A stretch of DNA of 64,000 nt from Schistocerca nitens (lineage: Eukaryota > Arthropoda > Insecta > Orthoptera > Acrididae), in NCBI RefSeq assembly GCF_023898315.1, contig NC_064622.1, positions 358,031,234 through 358,095,233 of the forward strand. The letters run 5' to 3'. The notes beneath the pieces were generated by a model. That model saw nothing but the letters and a program-made list of their open reading frames with translations, was not told the DNA's origin and made no database searches. A program made the translations under genes and the position numbers. Shown here in pieces: positions 33,560 to 43,689 of the stretch. Positions within the stretch are counted from its first letter, which is position 1; the number at the start of each line of letters is the position of its first letter.

Positions 33560-34137
33560 GTTACCGACTGAGCTGTCCAAGCATGAATCACGGCCCGCTC
33601 TCAAAGCTTTACTTCCGCCAGCAGCTCTCCGGAGATGATTTATTGACAGAAGTAAAGCTATGAGGGCGGCTCCTGATTTATGCTTGGTTAGCTCAGTCGC
33701 TAGGGCACTTATCCGTGAAAATTCGGTTTCAAGTCCCTATCTGACACAAAGCTTTAATCTGAATAATGAATGCGCAGATTGCGATTATGCCTTAGCACCT
33801 TGCTCGCACTAGATACTGTGAGTACTTCGGACTACACTGTGCAACACAGACACGGCAGTACAGAATTTAGTGCCCTGCCAAGGCAATTTGACGAGAGAAA
33901 AACAAGTGTATCATCCTGTGCAGGAATCCCGGTCCCGATCTGGCACGAACCTTATTTTGTTCTGAAATATTCTACAGCTGATGCCGACCCACAACCGGAG
34001 TTTGTGAATTCGTTCTTCAGTGAATGCGGCTGTTAATCGTTAGTGCAGAGTCTGTTCCTTCGGGCAGCTGTGCTTTGCTTCGTACTACGTACTACAACAG
34101 TGCACTACAGCAGTTTTAATCTGACAGGAAGTTTCAA
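33560..34137. repeat. tRNA-related foldback-type repeat, right part
   Basis: GACTGAGCTGTCCAAGCATG and its approximate inverse (CATGCTTGG... seen as ATGCTTGGTTAGCTCAGTCG) form an inverted pair around AGCTTTACTTC/GAAGTAAAGCT. A tRNA-like GGTTAGCTCAGTCGCTAGGG follows. The terminal TTTTAATCTGACAGGAAGTT (34113-34132) is the inverse of the block at 32203. The intervening ORF at 33770 has no domain. Confidence 0.5.
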
Positions 34138-34710
34138 AGGTAATTTCGTTTCCATACGTTGTGACAACTGTAAATTTATACTAGACTGGGATCCGAAAAG
34201 TGGTTTGCTGCCCTTAGTGAGCAGTTGCCTTATGCTACATGAATGCGTAACCAGGCCTCGCTCAAACTTTTATTGGCGCTGATGTGTCAAACTATTACCA
34301 AAGGGTCTTGCACACGGGAAGAGTGTCGTATTCTTTGCCACAGAAATATATATCCATTGAAATAAATTCACTCCAATGAAGTGAATGGAGTCACTTGGGA
34401 TAAAATGAATGAAATTGTGTTATAGGTAAATAATTTGTTGGAGATTCTCTAATCGTACTGTTCGAATGAAATAAGAGAAAACAAACTACGAGTAACATTT
34501 TATTCTTGTCTGAAGGTGTGCTCGGGTAGCCTGATGGCTAAAACGGCTGATAGCGAAAAGCAGGAGATTTGTGTTCACACTCTGATCTGACAAACATTTC
34601 TATACGTCAGGAAATCTTTACCACAATACGGGATCAGTATTTCTACACTATTTACAATGATATCATTTCATGTGTTTGCATGATTAATAACTTTGTCGCC
34701 AAAGTACATT
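34138..34710. other. Unassigned, with a tRNA-like fragment near 34520-34590
   Basis: GGTAGCCTGATGGCTAAAAC with a following GCGAAAAGCAGGAGAT looks like a decayed tRNA-derived segment of the type at 40560-41165. Nothing else recognised. Confidence 0.3.
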
Positions 34711-34722
34711 CATTTCATTATC

Positions 34723-34929
34723 AAAAAAAAAAAAATGTTTCAAATGGCTCTGAGCACTATGGGACTCAACTGCTGTGGTCATCAGTCCCCTAGAAATTAG
34801 AACTACTTAAACCTAACTAACCTAAGGACATCACACACATCCATGCCCGAGGCAGGATTCGAACCTGCGACCGTAGCAGTCGCACGGTTCCGGACTGCGC
34901 GGCTAGAACCGCGAGACCACCGCGGCCGG
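34723..34929 (-). mobile_element. SINE (common type) with 12-bp target duplication
   Basis: CATTTCATTATC at 34711-34722 and 34930-34941. Complete: A13 tail side, inverted body, B-box complement GGATTCGAACCTGCGACC, head ending CCGCGGCCGG. Confidence 0.97.
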
Positions 34930-34941
34930 CATTTCATTATC

Positions 34942-35099
34942 TTCAATACCTAATGAGTACTTTTGCAAATGGAGATTCCAATCAAACCAAAGTAAAACAG
35001 AGACCTGTGTATTCCATTTCCTTTATAAAGAGGCTCGCACGAAGTTACAAGTGTTATTGAACGTGGTGGTGGCTCCTCGTAACTACTTCCCTCAATAAC
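34942..35099. other. Unassigned intronic sequence
   Basis: Nothing supported. Confidence 0.3.
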
Positions 35100-35101
35100 T
35101 A

Positions 35102-36342
35102 CACTAAGTGATCAAAAGTATCCGGACACCTGGCTGAAAATGACTTACAAGTTCCTGGCGCCCTCCACCAGTAATGCTGGAATTCAGTATGGTGTTGGCC
35201 CACCCTTAGCCTTGGTGACAGCTTCCACTCTCGCAGGCATACGTTCAATCAGGTGCTGGAAGGTTTCTTGGGGAATGGAAGCCCGTTCTTCACAGAGTGC
35301 TGCACTGAGGAGAGGTATCGATGTCGGTTGGTGAGGCCCGGCACGAAGTCGGCGTTCCAAAACATCCCAAAGGTATTCTATAGGATTCAGATCAGGACTC
35401 TGTGCAGGCCAGTCCATTACAGGGATGCTATTGTCGTGTAACCACTCCGCCATAGGCTGTGCATTATGAACAAGTGCTCGATCGTGTTGAACGATGCAAT
35501 CGTCATCTCCGAATTGCTCTTCAACAATGGGAAGCAAGAAAGTGCTTAAAACATCAATGTAGACCTGTGCTGTGATAGTGCCACGCAAAACAACAAAGGG
35601 TGCAAGCCTCCTCCATGAAAAACATGACCAAACCTCCTAATTTTACTGTTGGCTCTACACTCACTGGCAGATGACGTTCACCGGGCAGTCGTCATACCCA
35701 CACCCAGCCATCGGATCGCCGCATTGTGTACCGTGATTCGTCACTCCACAACGTTTTTCCACAGTTCAATCGTCCAATGTTTACGGTAATTACACCAAGC
35801 GAGGCGTCGTTTGGGATTTACCGGCGTCATGTGTGGCTTATGAGCCGCCGCTCGACCATGAAATCCAAGTTTTCTTACCTCCCGCTTAACTGCCATAGTA
35901 CTTGCGGTGGATCCTGATGCAGTTTGGAATTCCTGTGCGATGGTCTGGATAGATGTCTGCCTATTACACATTACGATCCTCTTCAACTGTCGGCGGTCTG
36001 TCATCAACAGACGAGGTAGGCCTGTACGCTTTTGTGGTGTACGTGTCCCTTCACATTTCCGCTTCACTATCACATCGGAAACAGTGGACCTAGGAATGTT
36101 TATGAGTGTGGAAATCTCGCGTACAGACGTATGAGACAAGTGACAACCAATCACCTGACCAGGTCAGGTCCGTGAGTTCCGCGGAGCGCCTCATTCTGCT
36201 CTCTCACGATATCTAACGACTATTGAGGTCGCTGATATGGAGTACCTAGCAGTAGATGGCACCTAATATGGAATCTAATATGGCACCTAATATGAAATAC
36301 GTATGTTTTTGGGGGTATCCCGATACTTTTGATCACAGAGTG
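35102..36342 (-). mobile_element. Tc1-like transposon with both TIRs and TA duplications
   Basis: TA at 35100-35101 and 36343-36344. The ends CACTAAGTGATCAAAAGTAT and (inverse) CACTCTGTGATCAAAAGTAT match. Minus-strand transposase: N-terminal half 36154-35741 (SVREISTLINIPRSTVSDVI, GRAAAHKPHMTPVNPKRRLA), a frame-broken first-Asp block DESRYTMRRSDGW, then the C-terminal half 35588-35184 with IVQHDRALVHN and WPAQSPDLNPIEYLWD. Exactly 34 residues lie between Asp and Glu (DD34E). At least two frame defects. An ATGGCACCTAATATGGAATC subrepeat lies just inside the right end. Confidence 0.92.
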
Positions 36343-36344
36343 TA

Positions 36345-36552
36345 TGTGTCACCCTCGATCGGACGCTGTCACTTACGCAGCACTGCACGAATCAATCAAA
36401 CAAGCTTTTTTCTAGGATACTGGACAATAAATGCACACACGCTACACAACGCTGAAATTTCACTTGTGCGCTCAGTTGCTGAATATTTTCGTTTCATCGT
36501 CGGCGTCAAAGTAACCTGTGGTCACACAAGGCGCTACTACATCAGGTACATC
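36345..36552. other. Unassigned intronic sequence
   Basis: Nothing supported. Confidence 0.3.
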
Positions 36553-37140
36553 TCGCTCTACATTTACATCTACATCTCCGTAAATACCTTGCAAACTACT
36601 ACGAAGTGCATGACAGACGGTACGTAGCTATGGATAACATGCTAGTGTTAGTTCCCATTCCAAACACGCATGGAGCGCGGAGTGTGGTTAAATGCCTGTG
36701 TTCAATTTGTGATTAGACTAATCTTGTTTTCACGGCCCCGTAGAGGGATGGAAAATGTACCTAGATTCTTCTGATTTAGAAAATTTGTGAGTAAGCTTTC
36801 GCAAGATACTTGGCGTTTTGCTACAAGTGTCTGCAGGTGCAGGTCGTTCACCATTTTCATGACACATGCCCGTGACTCAAACAAACTTGTGACCTTACGT
36901 GCCGCCCTTCTATGTAAACGTTCAATGTCCCCCGTTAGTTCTATTTCATTTGAGTCCTACACGCTAATCAGTATTCTGAGATGGTATGCACAAGTGATTT
37001 GTAAGCAGTCTTTCATGTAGACCAACTGCATTTTCCCAGTGTTTTGCCAATAAACTGAAATCTGCCATCTGCTTTACCTACGACTTAGCCTATGTGAACA
37101 TTCCACTTCATATCTGAGTAAATTGTTACACTGAGTTAAG
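36553..37140 (-). mobile_element. Non-LTR retrotransposon 3' end (LINE family 3)
   Basis: (ATGTAG)-type tail at about 36553-36573. The minus strand reads VVGKADGRFQFIGKTLGKCS, YKSLVHTISEY (LVRPILEY equivalent), AARKVTSLF-like, ACVMKMVNDLHLQTL and QKNLGTFSIPLRGRENKIS. Divergent from families 1 and 2 in the window but with the same domain order. Confidence 0.7.
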
Positions 37141-37207
37141 AGCGGATTGTTTTCAATTGTGATTCACAGATAATGGGGTCACAGGGTACCGTTTCTCTGA
37201 ATTTTGT

Positions 37208-37406
37208 TCAAATGGTTCAAATGGTTCTGAGCACTATGGGACTTAACATCTGTGGTCATCAGTCCCATAGAACTTAGAACTACTTAAACCTAACTAACCT
37301 ACGGACATCACACACATCCATGCCCGAAGCAGGATTCGAACCTGCGACCGTAGCAGTCGCTCGGTTCCGGACTGCGCGCCTAGAACCGCTAGACCACCGC
37401 GGCCGG
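37208..37406 (-). mobile_element. SINE (common type) with 13-bp target duplication
   Basis: CTCTGAATTTTGT at 37195-37207 and 37407-37419. Full-length inverted copy with head end CCGCGGCCGG. Confidence 0.96.
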
Positions 37407-37561
37407 CTCTGAATTTTGTGACGTGCACTATTTTACATTGCTAAACATAAAAGAAAGTTGCCAATCTCTGCACAATTTTGAAATTTTATTAAAAGCTGTC
37501 GTAATGTTGAAACACGGCAAGCACTTTAGCTGGCCTCTTAATTTTTTTTTCACGTTTAATT

Positions 37562-37767
37562 CAAATGGCTCTGAGCACTATGGGACTTAACATCTATGGT
37601 CATCAGTCCCCCAGAACTTAGAACTACTTAAACCTAACTAACCTAAGGACAGCACACAACACCCAGCCATCACGAGGCAGAGAAAATCCCTGACCCCGCC
37701 GGGAATCGAACCCGGGAACCCGGGCGTGGGAAGCGAGAACGCTACCGCACGACCACGAGATGCGGGC
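37562..37767 (-). mobile_element. SINE with tRNA-Gly-like head, 12-bp target duplication
   Basis: TCACGTTTAATT at 37550-37561 and 37768-37779. The body is identical in type to the common SINE. The head complement contains GGGAATCGAACCCGGGAACC and CGTGGGAAGCG (anticodon CCC on the sense strand). Matches 8668-8872. Confidence 0.97.
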
Positions 37768-37984
37768 TCACGTTTAATTGTACAAATGTAGGGGAACTGA
37801 AATAGTTTAACGGTAGTCATGATACGACAGCTGCCTCCACTTCCTCTATTTAAGCTGTTGTAGTCTAAGATGGTGCCTAGATACTTCCAGTGCTGTATAG
37901 GCTAACTTTGGAAGCGAGGAGTGCCGTGAATGCGAGTGATGTGTTGCAGGGGAAGGGGAATGAACCACGGGAACTATGAATGCA

Positions 37985-38070
37985 CTGGTCTTTGCAGAAA
38001 TCTGCCATCTGCTATACCTACGACTAAGCGTATGTAAACATTCCGCCTCGATGGAAGGGAATGGAAGTCG
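37985..38070 (-). mobile_element. Short LINE family 3 fragment
   Basis: The AAATCTGCCATCTGCTATAC...GTATGTAAACATTCC stretch repeats 37057-37112 with few changes. Confidence 0.6.
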
Positions 38071-38922
38071 CTTTGTCACACACAAAGCAGGTGGACGTCG
38101 TCTAGTCTATGGGCGATCAAGATTAAAAAGCCTTCGTTCCATAAGACGGTACTTTGTCAGTGAGTGGTTGGCGCCAGGAGCTTGGTATAAGTGATTTACT
38201 TGGGCAGGCAAACATCTCCTAGATTTTCTAAAAACTTGGCAAAACAGCACTTGCCTACTTAACCGACGGGTGCTGGAGCAGAGTCAGCTAATGCCCTCAT
38301 AGCAAGCTCTTCAACATTTCACATGACCAGTGATATGAGGCTTGCTGGTGGCTGAATGAACACCAGTTGGAATATTAGTAGTGATGTCACGAGGACGCAA
38401 CATAGGATTTTTAGGAAAGAGGTAAATAAATGCGATTTATTGGCTTTTTGAAATTCACAATTTCCGATTTGAAATATTGTCTAAGAAATAATTGCCTCAT
38501 AGGCAGTCTGTAGCAACTTTTAAGCGGATTGAAGGTCCCGTTTTGTTGGTGGGATGAGAGGAGCTGGGTGCTGTGAGTGGACCAGGAAAATGGAGATGCG
38601 TATTACCGGTCACAGAGGGTGAAGAGACGGGAGTCGGAGTAATTCTGAGGTAAAAGTCATAGCGAAGTGACAGACTAAGTTCTGGCTGTGCTCTCAAGTC
38701 AAGAGTCACTGTGTCTCCACTCTGCTCACACGACACTGAAGATTATGGTAAGCATTGCTTACAGCTCTGGCACAACACTGCAAGCGAGCATGTTGTTGTT
38801 CAGTTGCTACATAGATATCACTGGCTCAAATTCGCCAGTGCTTCCTCAGATCTTTAGGGTTCTTGGGTGTTGGTTCCAGACAGTCATTGCAGTTGTCATA
38901 GATTACTATACCTAGTTCACTG
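38071..38922. other. Unassigned intronic sequence
   Basis: No recognised feature in about 850 bp. Confidence 0.3.
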
Positions 38923-38934
38923 AATTATATCCGA

Positions 38935-39133
38935 AAAAATGGCTCAAATGGCTCTGAGCACTATGGGACAACATCTGAGGTCATCAGTCCCCTAGAACTT
39001 ACAACTACTTAAACCTAACTAACCTGAGGACATAACACACATCCGTGCCCGAGGCAGGATTCGAACCTGCGACCGTAGCGGTCGCGCGGTTCAAGACTGC
39101 AGCGCCTAGAACCGCTCGGCCACACCGGCCGGC
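38935..39133 (-). mobile_element. SINE (common type) with 12-bp target duplication
   Basis: AATTATATCCGA at 38923-38934 and 39134-39145. Full length; inverted head ends CCACACCGGCCGG. Confidence 0.97.
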
Positions 39134-39145
39134 AATTATATCCGA

Positions 39146-40189
39146 GATTTTATGCAACTTATCTCTTTCAGTAACTTTGCCAGCTTAGAGCTTACAGTTC
39201 ACATAGCAAGCCACATCTTTGTAAAGCTATTCCCACAGTCCTGTGTTTTCTGTCATTATTATTCATGTGTCTTTATAATTAACAACAGCGTTACTTAAAT
39301 CTAGACAATCATACCTTTTAAAGTATAAATATTATGTCAGTTCCCCGTCTTCAGAGGAATACAGCCAACAGATTAAAGCTTTAGTGTTTTCGTTAAATAC
39401 ATTAAATTCAGCAGTGGATCTCAAGCCTGTGCCTGACTTTTTATTAATTTCAGCTTCAGTTTGATTTCACTTCTGCTATATTTCTGCAGTTTTTCTCACA
39501 TAATAATTTATTAAACTACATCGTAATCAAAAAGTCTGCATTCGCTATTACTATGCACAAAATGAATAGTAAGCGTGCCAACGCACTTCCCCATGGACAA
39601 ACCTGAAATTACTACTACGTTTCTGGATGACCCTCCATCCAAGACAATTTGCTGCGTCCTCTCTACCAAGGAATCCTGAATCCAGTCATAATTTTTCTCC
39701 TGATAGCCCATATAATGGAACTTTCGTTAATAATCATTAGTGTAGCAGCTAATCAAATGCTTTTCAGAATGTGTCCATCTGACTGGCTTCATCTATGCCT
39801 TTCAGAAGGTCAAGTGAGAAAATCACAAGTTGGCTTTCGCGTGATCGATGTTCTTGGAACCCATGCCGTTTACTTCTTCAACAGTCAACTGCTTTCCAGA
39901 CAGTGGCAGTGGCGGGTTTTGTCCAAAGCTCGCATTTTCTTTGGGAGTTAAAGTGAAAAGTGCCAAATCTCACATTTGTCAGAGAAATAAAAAGAACCCT
40001 CTCTTGATACAAAATTTATTTGTGTACAGAAACGTAAGAAGATGCAACATAAGAAGATGCAACAATGAATCACGCTGGTCACCTCATCACTGCAAAAAAT
40101 AATAAGACAAATTAAACAATAAATAACTTTTTAAGAACATTCTAGGTCCCATACTAGGGAACTGACTGGTTCTAAATGCAAATAATAAA
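39146..40189. other. Unassigned intronic sequence
   Basis: About 1 kb, AT-rich. The ORF at 39649-39951 has no recognisable domain. Confidence 0.3.
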
Positions 40190-40460
40190 ATCTTAATTAC
40201 GAATGGGATTCGCATTTTGCGAATCCGGATCGACGTCAGCTGTTTGCTGCAAATGAAAATTTGTGTCGAATTGCAATGGAAGGAGGACTTCCCGCTTACC
40301 ACGAGAGGTTGCCTTAACAACTTCGGCTATCCTACCGAGCCTCCAGCACTGACCCAAACTTTCACATGTCACAGAGTCCACAATCCTTACGCTCGCACAT
40401 TTCGTGATTGCCGCACAAGGAGAACAAAGTATTTTATCGTTATCTCAGCCCGTTGAAGCG
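40190..40460 (-). repeat. tRNA-derived repeat, copy 1 of 3
   Basis: The minus strand contains GTGCGAGCGTAAGGATTGTG, GACATGTGAAAG, a tRNA-like GCCGAAGTTGTTAAGGCAAC...GTAAGCGGGAAGTCC, and GATCCGGATTCGCAAAATGC at its end. The same modules appear in the next two copies. Confidence 0.7.
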
Positions 40461-40559
40461 TGGATACATTATTGATGGTTAACATTTCTGTAGTTGTACA
40501 GTGTCTGTATCTTCACATTAGGCTATTCTGTGGAGTAGATTTGTGGTAAATATTACGAA

Positions 40560-40840
40560 ATGGATTAGCGTCAATGAGATACGGGTGCCTCGACGGACTA
40601 AAATTACGATAAAATATGTGTCTGTCCCTCTGTGGGAATCACGAAGTGTGCGAGCGTAAGGTATGGGGATTTTGTGACATGGAAACTTTAATCGGTCCTG
40701 GAGGCATGTTTCGATAGTTGAAGTGATTAAGGCGGCTCGCGGTAACGGGAAAATCTGGGTTCGAACCCGGCCCTCCACAAATTTTCGTGTGTTGCAAGCA
40801 TTGGACATCAGTCCGGATTCGCAAAAAGGGAATAAATATC
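40560..40840 (+). repeat. tRNA-derived repeat, copy 2 of 3
   Basis: Same order on the plus strand: GTGCGAGCGTAAGGTATGGG, GACATGGAAA, GATTAAGGCGGCTCGCGGTA with B-box GGTTCGAACCCGGCC, ending GTCCGGATTCGCAAAAAGGG. Confidence 0.72.
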
Positions 40841-40889
40841 GTAATATTTATGACAACTGCAATCTTCAGAACAAAGTAACTGAAGAAAC

Positions 40890-41165
40890 AGACACTGTCT
40901 AAGCACAGACATTGCAACCATCGTTCTGTTTCCAGACCTCGATGGGATAAAATGATGAAATATATCTCTCTCCCTGTGCGAGAATGAGAAAATGTGCGAG
41001 CGTAAGGGCTTTGGACTCTGCGACATATGCCAGCTAGTATGCCAGCTGGGATCGGCCCTAGAGGCGTGCCTGGACAGCCGTTGTATTATGGCAACAGCTC
41101 GCGATAAGCGGGAAATCCGAGTTCCAGTCGAGCACGAAGTTTCATGGCAGATGGTGTTGGGACAG
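40890..41165 (+). repeat. tRNA-derived repeat, copy 3 of 3
   Basis: GTGCGAGCGTAAGGGCTTTG, TGCGACATATGCC, GCAACAGCTCGCGATAAGCG and a decayed B-box (GAGTTCCAGTCGAGCACG). An ATGCCAGCTAGTATGCCAGC duplication lies inside. Confidence 0.65.
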
Positions 41166-41689
41166 CAACCAGCCACAAATTTACTTTCAGTTCCTTTATT
41201 CAAAAGGTACCGTTACCGGTTTCGAATCGTTATGATTCATCTTCAGACGGTTTACATGCTTTCCTTATAACATGTGGTGCGTTTTTTACAGATTAATTGT
41301 CTTAAAATATAAATAATACATCATTATAAGCACGCCACACACAGATGGTTGCGTTACAGATTTTCGTTGATGTGACTTACGTGAACTGTCGGTTTGGAGT
41401 GTTTGTTTCCATAACATTCGTCCAACAGATGTGGATACATTCCCACTGCATTCTTATTGTTGCACACGTAAATTTTTCTCGCTGAACACTTTAGATTTGT
41501 CATTGAAAAGATATCTACTACGCACCACATCTTTTGATACATACTGATACATACAAAGAGCTTACAAACATACGAGTATCAAAGATTCCATGATATATCG
41601 TAACATCTGAAGAAGTCCTATGTTTGGAAAAGGATCATATATTCACTTATGCAACTGAAATGCTTTTTACACTAGTACGGAGACATTGA
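41166..41689. other. Unassigned intronic sequence
   Basis: Contains ACCGTTACCGGTTTCGAATC and CATCTTCAGACGG near 41205-41250, which resemble termini of an uncharacterised repeat; not assigned. Confidence 0.3.
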
Positions 41690-41895
41690 TACTGTTACAT
41701 TAATTATAAGGTTGTTCCTCTTGATCATCATAATAAAATAAGAAGAATCAGAGCTCGAACGGAAAGATTTAGGTGTTCCTTTTCCCCACGTGCCATTCGA
41801 GAGTGGAATGGTAGAGAAGTAGTATGAAAATGGTTCGATGAACCCTCTGCCAGCCACTTAAGTATGAATTCCAGAGTAACCATGTAGATGTACAC
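41690..41895 (+). mobile_element. Non-LTR retrotransposon 3' end (LINE family 2)
   Basis: The plus strand reads HHNKIRRIRARTERFRCSFF, PRAIREWNGREVV, stop, KWFDEPSASHLS, then CATGTAGATGTA. Homologous to 33043-33238 inverted. Confidence 0.8.
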
Positions 41896-42189
41896 ATATT
41901 CCTCACTTTCTTCAACCCTGTTAATAACGTCACATGTAGCTGTGTGCCTATGTTATCTACACTTTCGTAGAGTGCTGGAGAACAAGCAACATACTCTTTA
42001 TAAAGATTTTACAAAGCTGGCTCTGAACGTCATTACCTGTGTGCGATGCGTAACTGTCGTGTTCGATAGCACCAAAACGGGAAACTGTTCCAGCAAAAGT
42101 GGACATAAATGTTCAGCAGCAACTAACAAGTATGCTTTTATTAAATCGCCATCTGTGTAAGGGCGCAAGAACATTGCCAAGAGGAGTGC
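41896..42189. other. Unassigned intronic sequence
   Basis: Nothing supported. Confidence 0.3.
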
Positions 42190-43672
42190 AACTTTGTAGA
42201 TCGCCCTAAAGGCACACTTTGATCGCGTATCACGTCGTTTCTGGAAACCCAGAATCTACTCTGTAGGAATCAACATGGATTCCGGAAACAGCGCTCGTGT
42301 GAGACCCAACTCGCTTTATTTGTTCATGAGACCCAGAAAATATTAGATACAGGCTCCCAGGTAGATGCCATTTTCCTCGACTTCCGGAAGGCGTTCGATA
42401 AAGTTCCGCACGGCCGGCCGCGGTGGCCGAGCTGTTCTAGGTGCTTCAGTCCGGAAACGCGCGACTGCTACGGTCGCAGGTTCGAATCCTGCCTCGGGCA
42501 TGGCTGTGAGTGATGTCCTTAGGTTAGTTATGTTTAAGTAGTTCTAAGTTCTAGGGGACTGATGACCTCAGATGTTAAGTCCCATAGTGCTCAGAGCCAT
42601 TTGAACCGTTTTTGAAAGTTCCGCACTGATAAACAAGGTAGGAGCCTACGGAATATCAGACCAGCTGTGTGGCTGGATTGAAGAGTTTTTAGCAAACAGA
42701 ACACAGCATGTTGTTCTCAATGGAGAGACGTCTACAGACGTTAAAGTAACCTCTGGCGTGCCACAGGGGAGTGTTAGGGACCATTGCTTTTCTCAATATA
42801 TATAAATGACCTAGTAGGTAGTGTCGGAAGTTACATGCGGCTTTTCGCGGATGATGCTGTAGTATACAGAGAAGTTGCAGCTTTAGAAAATTGCAGCGAA
42901 ATGCAGGAAGATCTGCATCGGATAGGCACTTGGGGTGCAGGGAGTGGCAACTGACCCTTAACATAGACAAATGTAATGTATTGCGAATACATAGAAAGAA
43001 GGATCCTTTATTGTACGATTATATGATAGCGGAACAAACACTGGTAGCAGTTACTTCAGTAAAATATCTGGGAGTGTGCGTGCGGAACGATTTGAAGTGG
43101 AATGATTATATAAAATTAATTGTTGGTAAGGCGGGTACCAGGTTGAGATTCATTGGGAGAGTCCTTAGAAAATGTAGTCCATCAACAAAGGCGGTGGCTT
43201 ACGCAACACTCGTTCGACCTATACCTGAGTATTGCTCATCAGTGTGGGATCCGTACCAGGTCGGATTGACGGAGGAGATAGAGAAGATCCAAAGAAGAGT
43301 GGCGCGTTTCGTCACAGGGTTATTTGGCAAGCGTGATAGTGTTACGGAGATGTTTAGGAACACAAGTGGCAGACTCTGCAAGCGAGGCGCTCTGCATCGC
43401 TGTGTACCTTGCTGTCAAGGTTTCGAGAGGGTGCGTTTCTGGATGAGGTATCGAATATATTGCTTCCCCCTACTTATACCTCCCGAGGAGATCACGAATG
43501 TAAAATTAGAGAGATTCGAACGCGCACGGAGGCTTTCTGGCAGTCGTTCTTCCCGCGAACCATACGCTACTGGAACAGGAAAGGGAGGTAATGACAGTGG
43601 CACGTAAAGTGCCCTCCGCCACACACCGTTGGGTGGCTTGCGGAGTATAAATGTTGATGTAAATGTACTAGA
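42190..43672 (+). mobile_element. Longest LINE family 1 copy: reverse transcriptase domain, split by a SINE
   Basis: Reads SRITSFLETQNLL, NQHGFRKQRSCETQLALFVH, AIFLDFRKAFDKVPH (RT motif with the first catalytic Asp), [SINE], LINKVGAYGISDQLCGWIEE, LNGETSTDVKVTSGVPQGS, then out of frame LFADDAVVYREVA (catalytic Asp pair), QLTLNIDKCNVLRIHRKK and, in the long frame 42891-43607, VKYLGVCVRNDLKWNDYIKL, LVRPIPEYCSSVWDPYQVGL and so on. The end is an ATGTTGATGTAAATGTA tail. 5' truncated before the thumb-proximal region; no ORF1 or endonuclease seen. Frameshifts and a stop after GVPQGSV make it nonfunctional. Confidence 0.92.
42412..42614 (+). mobile_element. SINE (common type) with 12-bp target duplication, inside a LINE RT
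   Basis: AAAGTTCCGCAC at 42400-42411 and 42615-42626. Inserted exactly in the FDKVPH codons of the LINE. Full-length, sense orientation. Confidence 0.98.
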
Positions 43673-43689
43673 TTTTTCTTTCTCTTCCT

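Noticed and set aside
33770-34036. 88-residue ORF beginning MRRLRLCLSTLLALD with a hydrophobic start
   Set aside because: Lies between tRNA-like repeat modules, no splice context, no homology recognised; probably chance.
39649-39951. 100-residue ORF
   Set aside because: No motif, no codon pattern unlike surrounding intronic DNA; treated as random.
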